A model generated the notes under the pieces. It saw only the letters and a list, made by a program, of their open reading frames with translations. It ran no database searches and was not told where the DNA came from. Positions 9,812 to 18,023 of a stretch of DNA of 64,000 nt are shown piece by piece. The stretch comes from Epithemia pelagica (lineage: Eukaryota > Bacillariophyta > Bacillariophyceae > Surirellales > Surirellaceae). Every line of letters starts with the position of its first letter. Within the stretch, counting starts at the first letter, position 1. The stretch is from contig OX337228.1 of the NCBI GenBank assembly GCA_946965045.2, forward strand, positions 6,696,001 to 6,760,000, read 5' to 3'. The position numbers were made by a program, and so were the translations under genes.

Positions 9812-10024
9812 TCATGACGAAGACGACGATGGTGCAAAATCTTGACGTGTGGCCAAATACTTGTCCAACAAGTGTTGGCCGGATGTAATGGGGGCATAGT
9901 TGGGTGGATTATCTCGAAGCAACCAGATGAACGCCAACAAACCACTTGATATCAAATACAACCCAAAAGTACTGGAGGCACCGGTGGGGGTATTTGCTCC
10001 TGCTTCCAGACCCTTTGTCAATTC
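9812..10024 (-). CDS. Terminal exon of an unrecognised small membrane protein
   Basis: Reading from a plausible acceptor (ttataacaaag, ending 10025) the exon gives about 70 residues: ELTKGLEAGANTPTGASS, then a hydrophobic helix (FGLYLISSGLLAFIWLL), then RDNPPNYAPITSGQHLLDKY and a Ser-rich end. It has good coding character and one transmembrane helix. An in-frame TGA lies just upstream of the acceptor, so an earlier exon is required. The DNA immediately upstream is the decayed bestrophin copy, and I could not find a convincing first exon. It could be a live small gene or part of the same debris. Confidence 0.35.
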   Translation of the reverse strand, partial: ELTKGLEAGANTPTGASSTFGLYLISSGLLAFIWLLRDNPPNYAPITSGQHLLDKYLATRQDFAPSSSSS

Positions 10025-10084
10025 CTTTGTTATAAACAATCAGCGGATTGCTCAAGATCGACAGAAACGGTATGCATCGGACGA

Positions 10085-10325
10085 GGCGATTTTACAGGCA
10101 GCCTTATGATCGCATCCACAGTAGCAATTAAAATGGAGTCGTTCCCCGAGCAGCAGTTCACCTTGACATGAAACTACACAGTATCTACACCTGAAATCAA
10201 CTCAATCAGGACACGACGTACAAATCAAACCACCAACTCACCAGAAGCGGTATTCAAACAAACGACTCATCTAGCCCAACCACATTTTCACAAAAGCCGC
10301 ATCCATTCCGACAATCTCCAACAAG
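10085..10325 (-). pseudogene. Decayed partial copy of the neighbouring bestrophin gene
   Basis: Minus-strand sequence here resembles the end of bestrophin exon 2, its intron and the start of exon 3. Examples: GGGCTAGATGAGTCGTTTGT against GGACGAGATGAGTCACTTGT at the exon 2 end, TCAAGGTGAAC against CCAAGGTGAGC in exon 3, and GTGGATGCGATCATAAGG against CTGGATTGCGATCGTGCC further on. The intron remnant still has GT (10241-10240, gtgagt) and AG (10192-10191, tttcag) but is 51 nt against 106 in the intact gene. The frame has stops, including a TAG within the exon 2 copy. It lies directly 3' of the intact gene in the same orientation, so a tandem duplication that decayed is the simplest reading. Confidence 0.65.
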
Positions 10326-10345
10326 TGCACTGCACCTCATTCGAG

Positions 10346-11902
10346 TTATTCGATTCCTGTAACATCTTCTCTGTTTCTTTGGAACTGCCTTCCATCGTAC
10401 GGTAGATACACCATATCTTCAGTTGCCCAGTAGGATGGAATGCGTTCGACAAAGTCTTTTTCGTTGGCACGATCGCAATCCAGAGATGGCAGTTGAACGC
10501 AAAACGCGTCTGCTACATCAAACGTGCTCACCTTGGCCAGTTGATAGAGTGGCATAAACCTGTACAACGCACAATACATATAAAGTGAGAGAAATGTCGT
10601 GAGAACAGGACGTTGTGGACGGAAACCAGAACGCCAACTCTCTATAATGTCCCATCAAGACCTACCGAAAGGGTTGTTCAAACAAGTGACTCATCTCGTC
10701 CAACCCCATCATGGCAAAGCCCACAATCATCGACAAGGCTAGAGTCGACCATTCTGTCATACCAGCACCCAACAAGGCAAAGGGTAGGGTGGCCAGGTAG
10801 ACAATCATGAGCCTTCCAGCATGGGCGGCGTAGACAGGTGGAATGGGCGACGCTCGAATGCGTTCTCCCTCCATGACGACTCCATTCAGCTGTTTCAAAT
10901 TATCTTCAATTAATCGGTGTTCCGTCGTCCCAATCAATTTTCGTCTCGTGACATCCCCCATGATTTGTCGCAATCGATGAATGATGGCAATCGGTTGTTT
11001 TCGTTGATGTCGCATAAAGGCGGCATCCTCTCCCTTGAGAATGCACTCAACAATATCGTCGTTGGCAATTTCTCGCAAATGGGACTTTAATGCCCATCCA
11101 AAAAGGGCCAAATGACGGGCCGCCAAGAGACCAAGTTTCGGATCGCGAGGAGCCACATAGGTGGCGAAAAGAAGGGCTGTATCGCGCGTTTGCAGGACCA
11201 TGCGACCCATGGCCCGACGAGCATCTTTGAGACGACTGAGACCCTGATTGCTTCGCAGGGTTTGCAGAGCTGCCACAAAGGTGGACACGAGCGACAGTGA
11301 CGTTAACGGTACACGGAATCGAACCGTTGTAGCCGGACCCCCAGCAGTATTGAGCAATATTGCCGCACTGGACCAGATCAGGAGTGCACCTAATTGAGGA
11401 AAACACCGAATGAGCAACCGTGATTTGGGAAGACCAAAGATGTAACGGAGGTGTCTCCGTCGACTGGAGTGCTTTTCCCATTCCTCCAGCCCCCAATAAC
11501 TAGTGAAAGACAACTGACGAGAGCTAAACCAGCCTGTGGAGAGAATGATACATGTCAGAAACAGACGAATTGGGTCCAATCACTACACCTGCGATGATAT
11601 CTTGCTGACTCACTGGGAACCGTGGGATCGTATCGCTCCGATTGTAACTCATGGAGTACGGTGCGAATATCTTCTTCAAAAGATTCGAAAGAATCCAAAC
11701 TGGACGCCTCGTCGTCCTTGTTGTTGTGGCCTCGCCAACGGCTGCTGTGAACCCATCGATGTCGACCTTCAATATACTTGTGAATCTTTGTGTGAGGATG
11801 ATGATTCAACGATACAAATGAGTGGCCGTTCGGCAGGAATTGAAGTAGAAGAATGCAGCATAGTACAACAATCTTGGTCATACAAGTTTGGAGGGTTGCC
11901 AT
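10346..11902 (-). CDS. Bestrophin-family anion channel, probably plastid-targeted (VCCN-like)
   Basis: Three exons: 11902-11614, 11533-10666 and 10559-10346; introns of 80 nt (gtgagt...cacag) and 106 nt (gtaggt...acag). The sum gives 456 residues. The N-terminus (ATG 11902; a later ATG at about 11881 is possible) is a signal peptide, with NGHS-FVSL at the likely cleavage site, the Phe-containing form of heterokont plastid presequences. The mature part is bestrophin/UPF0187-like: SFTSYWGLEEWEKHSS, four hydrophobic stretches, RHLALFGWALKSHLRE, PPVYAAHAGRLMIVYLATLPF, and the signature-like EMSHLFEQPFRFMPLYQLA across the second splice. Plastid bestrophins conduct chloride across thylakoids and tune the proton-motive force; that role is inferred from family and targeting. 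Confidence 0.86.
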
Positions 11903-12720
11903 TGGCAATAGGTGATTCTAGGATTGTATCATCGCTGTGTTCGGATGAAATCTTTTGTTTGTTTTATCCATTTGTTGTCTGTTGGATGGAAAAGACAACG
12001 ACATTCTAGAATTCGGGGGTAAAAAGAGTTCTTTTTTCGATCAGCTATCATCAGCCCCCTTTTCTTCTCTACTGAGCTACCACTACCATAGCGACAGAGG
12101 TAGCCTCTCTATCTAGGAGTACTCCTAGCTACTCTAGGCAGAGAGCTCTCCCTCTCTCAACTCCCTGCAAGGAAAGAGTTCGACTGGGATCGTGCTGCGG
12201 CTTCTATACTCGATATCTTTATTTACCATGGATAGCCGGAATCGTCCTGGAACGGACCCTCCTCCAGCATATTTCATTGGATGTCTTTCGAGCAATAAAT
12301 CACGTCGCAATGCAGGTAGAGGCACCCGCAGACACGAGACGACTCTACCACCGCCTCTACGAGAGAATCTCCATGAATCCCGCTCACTAGAGAGACGGAA
12401 CGAACCAACTACAAACAGTTGGAATGGAATCCTTGCATCACACACGTGTTTCTCGTGGACTTTCTATCAACCTTGTTTTATCCACATACTGTTAGTAGTA
12501 ATCTCTCGGGCGGTTCGACGATTCTCTGCGAGAGGATCGTGCGTCTGCATCCAACAAGAGAGAACCGTGTGCGGTGGGCGCTCCTACTGAGTGACAGAGA
12601 GAGAGAACCATGGGATTGTCTTTTTTTCACTCGCCCAACCCAAAGAAAAGAGCATCGAAACCAGAGTTTAGGGTTTGTCTTTCTTGAGCGTTTTGTTGCT
12701 TGTAGGATCGCTTTCGGTTT
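11903..12720. other. Intergenic: upstream of bestrophin and 3' of EMC6, with stacked palindromes
   Basis: Open frames on both strands (for example 12192-12590 plus) lack domain-like or consistent coding character. A perfect 16-bp palindrome CTAGGAGTACTCCTAG lies at 12113-12128, and a 10-bp GAGAGCTCTC palindrome at about 12140. The bestrophin promoter should lie in the left part. No gene supported. Confidence 0.5.
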
Positions 12721-13217
12721 TTAATACAAGTAGACCAGTCCATAAAAGAGAGTCCAAAAGAGGGTAAAACTGAGAGCAAATTGTTGGGCGCCCATGGTCA
12801 GGTACACAAACCACGATTGTTTTGTATAGGCTGACAAGTTGCCCTTCATTTTGAAACACCAAATGGCAACACAAACTGCAACATGCCACGCCACAAAACA
12901 GACTGTTGGCAAGTAAGTGCAGTCGAACATACGTGAGAGTTGTCAGTTCCGAGATGAGAATCTTTCGGGAGAAATCGAAACGGGCCAAGTTGGAACTCCA
13001 AATACGCATGTCGTCACGTACCAAACCCAGAAAGACCCGTCAATCCGCAAATTCCAGCGACGCAGCCAGCAACAGTCCCCATGACATTTTTGATTCGATC
13101 AATGCGTTGCATATTCATGCCCATGGCCATGGGATCCACCACTTCTTTGGTCGAAGACTCATTGCCAGGAGCATTCGTGTTGGGCGTACCCAAATCGGCC
13201 ATGGGATCAGCAATCAT
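12721..13217 (-). CDS. EMC6: ER membrane protein complex subunit 6 (EMC6)
   Basis: Exons 13217-13022 and 12902-12721 with a 118-nt intron (gtacgt...ccaacag) give 125 residues. The first exon ends with MGTVAGCVAGICGLTGLSGF, very close to the EMC6 block GATAGILGLTGLYGF. The second ends LFWTLFYGLVYLY, matching LFWTFLYGMVHVY of human EMC6. Length is close to the human protein (110 residues), with a ~30-residue hydrophilic N-terminus containing several Met. EMC6 is a core membrane subunit of the EMC, the insertase for tail-anchored and polytopic ER proteins. The gene is divergent from SDHAF1; the 280 bp between the two ATGs must hold both promoters. Confidence 0.92.
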
Positions 13218-13497
13218 GATGAATGATTCTCGTTATAGAATTTGTTCGACTTGGCAAAGAAGAAGAGAAGAGACAAACACGCCCTATATTCGTTCCATAT
13301 GGATATCTCGGATTCGCTGCGGATACGCGGAGGGAGCTCCGCCGTGCGGACAGCAGACAGACCGCTTACGTGTCCAATGTCAGTGAGCGAAACCCGAGCG
13401 AAGCTACAGTTTCCTTGCCACGGCTGACGGCTGCAACCCGCAAGTGCCCCGTCTTCAACTTTTATTGCAACAACATCTTGCAAACTGTAAGACTATC

Positions 13498-13845
13498 ATG
13501 CCACGAGTATTGTCTGGATTGCAAAAAGAAGTCTTGGCCTTGTATCGCAAAGTCTTGCGTGAGGCGCACCACAAGGATTGTCAGGCCTTGTCGACCACAA
13601 AGGAGCAGCAGCGCCCGTCTTTGGCATACTTGTTGGGTCGCAAACGCAGACAAAACGATCCATCGACGACGACGCGGTATGCGGTGGAGGAATTTCGTCG
13701 ACAAGCTCAATCGGTGAAACGTTCGGATTTCAAACGAATCGAATATTTGATTCGCAAGGGAGAAAAACAAGTCAAACTCTTGCAAATGCCAGGAGTCAAA
13801 CATGTCCTTGGTAGTCAAAATACCAGCAGCCTTTCAACGAGTTGA
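13498..13845 (+). CDS. SDHAF1: Succinate dehydrogenase assembly factor 1 (LYR protein)
   Basis: 115 residues from ATG 13498, chosen because MPRVLSGLQKEVLALYR begins as SDHAF1 does; the frame is open further upstream without a better start. The LYR tripeptide is at residues 15-17. A Complex1_LYR fold follows: RYAVEEFRRQAQSVKRSDFK, RIEYLIRKGEKQVKLLQ. Human SDHAF1 has [27 protein letters not shown] in the same order; a ~30-residue Q/R/T-rich insertion after the first helix accounts for extra length. SDHAF1 delivers Fe-S clusters to the SDHB subunit of mitochondrial complex II. Single exon, no introns seen. Confidence 0.9.
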   Translation: MPRVLSGLQKEVLALYRKVLREAHHKDCQALSTTKEQQRPSLAYLLGRKRRQNDPSTTTRYAVEEFRRQAQSVKRSDFKRIEYLIRKGEKQVKLLQMPGVKHVLGSQNTSSLSTS

Positions 13846-15111
13846 TCATGTCGTGGGTCTCCTGTTGCTTCTGGGAAGATGGCTACGTGGAATCTGCCAG
13901 CAGACACGAGAGAGGACAATCGCAAGTGTCGTCTCGGCAGGACAAGCGAGATGGGAGGTTCGAATTGATGCTTGATGGATTGGAGTGGATTGTGTCAATT
14001 TCTTCCGGATCAAAGGTTTCTTGATACCCTCCCAAGAAACGAGGCGGAGAGGTGTCAAATTGACCCTGTCGTCGTTTGCCAGAGACGATATCGCGAACAA
14101 GACGCGGAAATATCCTGCCCGGTTACAAAACCTTCTAGTATCCACGTCAATTACCTTGATGGAAACGAAAGGCTTGTAATGTTGGAACTTGTGTGACCAG
14201 TACATATATGGTGCGCAGAATTCTAGAAGGCGACAAAGATGTGTTCAGGCCTAGAGAAGCTGTTCTTGGTCCGAGAAGAGACAGGTCGAGTAGAAAACGA
14301 AAACCTTCTCCCCCACATAGGACTCTAAGATTCATAGGAGTGAGTTTCATCTCGCTACATGTCAGACCATGGTATATCATGCCAGGGAATGTAATACTTT
14401 TCTAATTAATCGGAGTATAGGTAGTTGTTCTTCTTATGAGTAGGAGTACATGGCTAGAGAAAAAGGAGCACTACCCGCTCGATTGCTATGGAGCTAGGCC
14501 TATTTTCGCAGTCGCGGATCCGTCTGCCACGCGTACGTATCTGTAGCCGCCCGGCCATCTCACATCGCGCGCATGACCGTCAGCGAGCTCGCACAGCCAT
14601 TTTCTAATAGGGCGTTCTGGCTTGGGGAAGGTTACAGCCCCCCATCGCTCCTTCATCGCTTGCGCGATTGCCCATGGCATGCATTCTTCATCCCCAATGT
14701 ACAATCTATGGTGTGTTATGGGAGACTTGGCGAGATGGAACGTATGCCTATTCGGAAAGGCCGCAATAGGGCAGAGAACAAAAGGGTCAGAGCACGAGGA
14801 ATAGTTAGACAAGGACCTCGTCGGCATTCCAATTGCCCTGTCCTTTTCAAGAAGCTTTTGAAAGTCAGGGCACACGACTAGACGCTCAATAAGAGAACAA
14901 GACGGTGCCTCTCGTTTTTTTGTATTTGAATTTGGCATCCGCATGTGTGTGGAGCTGAACTGAGCGTATACCAACAGGCCATTGTCCGTATCGGAACCAT
15001 TTCTTTCTTGCAGGTGTTCTTGCTTCGTTTCCGAGTTGTAGTATTGTTGTCTGGTCGATATCGTCCATGGCGGTCTAAGAGGACAAACGGCTACTTGTGT
15101 TATTCTGGATC
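13846..15111. other. Intergenic, includes a CpG-rich stretch with an unassigned minus-strand frame (14486-14974)
   Basis: 13846-14480 shows nothing convincing. 14486-14974 has an open minus-strand frame of ~160 codons including ECMPWAIAQAMKERWGAV and VRWPGGYRYVRVADGS. It is richer in CpG than its surroundings and matches no family I know; it could be a transposon or gene remnant. 14975-15111 is the 5' flank of the HMG-box gene. Confidence 0.3.
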
Positions 15112-17601
15112 ATGGAGGAGGACCCTACGGAGGAAACAAAGGGGGCTGCTGCTGCTGCTGCTGCACAAAGCTCGCCGTCCAATGTGGCACGAAAACAACC
15201 CATTGAGAAAGGAGAGGAGGGTGAACAGCAGCAACAACAACAAGAACAACCTGTGAATGCGGATCCAGCAGCCGAGACTACAAATCCATTGTCGCCATCC
15301 GAATCACCAAAGGCTGTGCCATCGTCTCCAGCCAAAAAGCCCAAGCGACGATCTCCCAAAATTCCTTGGAAAAAGCCCAAAGACATGCCGAAACGACCCC
15401 TGTCTGCGTACAATTTGTTTTTCAAAGACGAACGAGAAAGGTTGCAACAAAAACAACAATCACAACCATCCGACAAGAAGGAGCCTCCAGCGCAGGCAAA
15501 GACGGTCGTCGAGGCATCCTCAACTACTTCTACTACTGCCAGTACTCCAACAGCCAAAAAGGGGCTGGGCTTTGCTCGATTGGCTCAAACCGTTGCGGCC
15601 AAATGGAAGGGATTGGATGCCGCAACACGAGCACCCTACGAACATCAGGCAGCCGCCGACAAGGAGCGATACGACAAGGCCGTGGCCATTTGGAGAGAGG
15701 AACAGGCCCGTAAAAAGAAGCAGCAGCAACAAGAGCAACAACAACAAGCCGTACGACAATCCTCATCATCCTCACAAAGAACTGGTCCACCAACCATGCG
15801 AGAGCAGCAAGGGGAAGATCATCACCATCATCTGCAACAACAGTCGTATGGCAATTTACCACATGTGGATTCCTTGGATTCAGGGAGAGGAGGAGGTGGA
15901 CTGCTAGAGTCTTTGCAAAGCCGAGGAGGGTCGCCGTCCGATGACCAGACCAACGGGAGCAACAAGAGTTACCCTCAAGATTGGTTCGAAGCCACCACTG
16001 GAAGTGGTGGTGGTGGAACCTCCAATCTCAGTTACGAGGAAGCTAGCAATAGTATGATGGAGAGGGGGGATGGCAACGACCACGAAGAGAGAGAACGCGA
16101 CATGTTACTCTTGGCTCCCACCTCGCCACTCCTCGATCCATGGACCAGCGGTTTAATCATGTCATCGTCGACATCGGCGTCTCATACACAATCCACATCT
16201 GCTGGTCATCTTCCGGAATCGTCTCTGCCCTTTCTGGGTGGTACACAACAACAGCAACCTGGGCCACGATCCCAGACCATAATGCATAATCATCATCATC
16301 CCCCTCATGCACACGTGCATCCTTCGACTCGGGGGTTCTTTGGAGCTCCGGTTCCACCCAACAGCATATTTCATAACCAGTCGCCGCACATGGAGGCGCG
16401 TAGTGGTGCGGCATTGCCATCTTCCTTCGCCACCACTCGCCCACCATCATTGCAGCAACAACACTCCTTGTCGTACGAGCGGTACCCCTTCAATACGCTT
16501 TATAATAATACAAATATTCATAACAATCCAGAACAACTGGAAGCACCAGGAGCGACAAGTCCCTTGTCCAGAATATCACCCACCAACCCATTTTCTTCCC
16601 AGTCGTTATCTCTGTTTTCGGGACCATCGTCATCCATGACGATGGGCCTCCCACAACAACAACACACAACAAACTCCTCACAACTTCCACGGACCAATCC
16701 AGGTCCATTCATACCCTTTATAAACAACTCACAGTCTGCTTCTTCTTCGTCGTCCTTTGATTTGAATCCTCGACCTTTGCCAAGGGCCTCTGCGTCTTCC
16801 TCAAGCATGGACCATCATCATCATCAACGACTCATGATGCGCATGAATTCCCTTCCTCCCCCGGCCCATCATCATCATGCTTCCTTTCCTTCCTCCTCCA
16901 TGTCGTCATCCTTGTATCTTGACGTGGCCGTGGACAGCACTGCTGGCAGGTCAAACAACCTACCAGTTCCCGCAACCAACATGGGCCTACACGAACGCAT
17001 CCACAATCATAACAACAACCCACAATCCAATCCGCTTTTGGATCCAACACTGTTTTCATCCCAACCATCTTCTATGGCTTTTGGGGCACTCGACAGTAAT
17101 CGAGCCGCTTCTTCGTCGTCGTCCATGGATCTGTCAGCCTCACGATCGAGTCGACAATCCTTGTTGTTCTCGACCAGGGATCTTGGTGATGGGGGTTCCT
17201 CTCTATCATTGCTAGATCCACAGCAACCACACCAACAGCAGCCGCACCAAGATATTGGACATGTACGATTCCTGGAGGAAATGTCCATGTCGTCCAGTCC
17301 ACAACCACAACAAGCACCACCACCCTTGTTTGGAGAACTGCAAGAACGCGCATCCACCTCCATGGAAAACTCGACGATTCCGAGCGCCACGACTGGGCCT
17401 TCCTCCGATCCGCAGGATGCACATCACCTTCGAGGTAATAATGAACCGTTGGATCCAGGCATGCTCGAGTACATGACTCGGTTGCCCTCCTCGTCGGGAA
17501 GATCAATGACGACCACAAGAGCAGAAGGCGACCACAACAATACGGGGAATGTGATGGGGCGATCTACGGGACTACCGCACCGAAAGGACCAACATGGCTA
17601 A
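15112..17601 (+). CDS. HMG-box protein with a split HMG box and long disordered tail
   Basis: 829 residues, single exon, ATG 15112. Residues 1-90 are Ala/Gln/Pro/Lys-rich. The HMG box starts at PKRPLSAYNLFFKDERERL (93-111), is interrupted by a ~40-residue Q/K/S/T-rich insertion (112-150), and resumes with GFARLAQTVAAKWKGL and YEHQAAADKERYDKAVAIW to about residue 195. The remaining ~630 residues are low-complexity Ser/Gln/His/Pro. HMG boxes bend DNA; this one probably acts in the nucleus as a chromatin or transcription factor. PKRPLSAYNLF-K-ER is the diagnostic start. The insertion lies after helix 1, where a loop may tolerate it. Confidence 0.85.
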   Translation: MEEDPTEETKGAAAAAAAQSSPSNVARKQPIEKGEEGEQQQQQQEQPVNADPAAETTNPLSPSESPKAVPSSPAKKPKRRSPKIPWKKPKDMPKRPLSAYNLFFKDERERLQQKQQSQPSDKKEPPAQAKTVVEASSTTSTTASTPTAKKGLGFARLAQTVAAKWKGLDAATRAPYEHQAAADKERYDKAVAIWREEQARKKKQQQQEQQQQAVRQSSSSSQRTGPPTMREQQGEDHHHHLQQQSYGNLPHVDSLDSGRGGGGLLESLQSRGGSPSDDQTNGSNKSYPQDWFEATTGSGGGGTSNLSYEEASNSMMERGDGNDHEERERDMLLLAPTSPLLDPWTSGLIMSSSTSASHTQSTSAGHLPESSLPFLGGTQQQQPGPRSQTIMHNHHHPPHAHVHPSTRGFFGAPVPPNSIFHNQSPHMEARSGAALPSSFATTRPPSLQQQHSLSYERYPFNTLYNNTNIHNNPEQLEAPGATSPLSRISPTNPFSSQSLSLFSGPSSSMTMGLPQQQHTTNSSQLPRTNPGPFIPFINNSQSASSSSSFDLNPRPLPRASASSSSMDHHHHQRLMMRMNSLPPPAHHHHASFPSSSMSSSLYLDVAVDSTAGRSNNLPVPATNMGLHERIHNHNNNPQSNPLLDPTLFSSQPSSMAFGALDSNRAASSSSSMDLSASRSSRQSLLFSTRDLGDGGSSLSLLDPQQPHQQQPHQDIGHVRFLEEMSMSSSPQPQQAPPPLFGELQERASTSMENSTIPSATTGPSSDPQDAHHLRGNNEPLDPGMLEYMTRLPSSSGRSMTTTRAEGDHNNTGNVMGRSTGLPHRKDQHG

Positions 17602-17729
17602 CATCGGGCTGTAACAACTAACTATATATAGGCACAACAATGCTGCTAAATCAAACCTGGCATTCAAAACCTTTTTTTACCAAAGTGGGGATAAGAAACT
17701 TTCAAAAAGACTCTAACTAAACTTAGTTT

Positions 17730-17963
17730 TTATCTTCCGCTGCAGTCTGATTGTTGCTGTTGTTTGGTGATGGCTGTGGAGGTGTGGCTGGAGTTTGATG
17801 CGGATCCGAACTCGACATCAGACATCTTCCTCTTACGAATTACGATGGCCGTAACTACGACTATAGGGTTGGCCATTCGGCCGAACCAGTGCACCGACAT
17901 ATCTACGTCATACAATATAAAAACAAATAAGTATGTTCGTAACCAGCACTCGCAGAAAAACAT
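17730..17963 (-). CDS. Small unrecognised open frame with one hydrophobic stretch
   Basis: 77 codons from an ATG at 17963 to a stop at 17730, with VHWFGRMANPIVVVTAIVIR followed by a basic KRK and a Ser/Thr/Gln tail. It lies in the space between the convergent HMG-box and giant disordered genes, where 3' UTRs are expected. A potential acceptor (gacgtag) inside suggests it could be a last exon instead. No homology recognised; it may be chance. Confidence 0.25.
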   Translation of the reverse strand: MFFCECWLRTYLFVFILYDVDMSVHWFGRMANPIVVVTAIVIRKRKMSDVEFGSASNSSHTSTAITKQQQQSDCSGR

Positions 17964-18023
17964 CCATCTCGCCTACTAGTTTTCACAGGAAGGTTTCAAC
18001 TATCCGACCAGGTGCTGTTTAAA

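Noticed and set aside
12192-12590. 132-codon plus-strand frame 3' of EMC6
   Set aside because: Both strands are open here and neither has coding character or homology; treated as intergenic.
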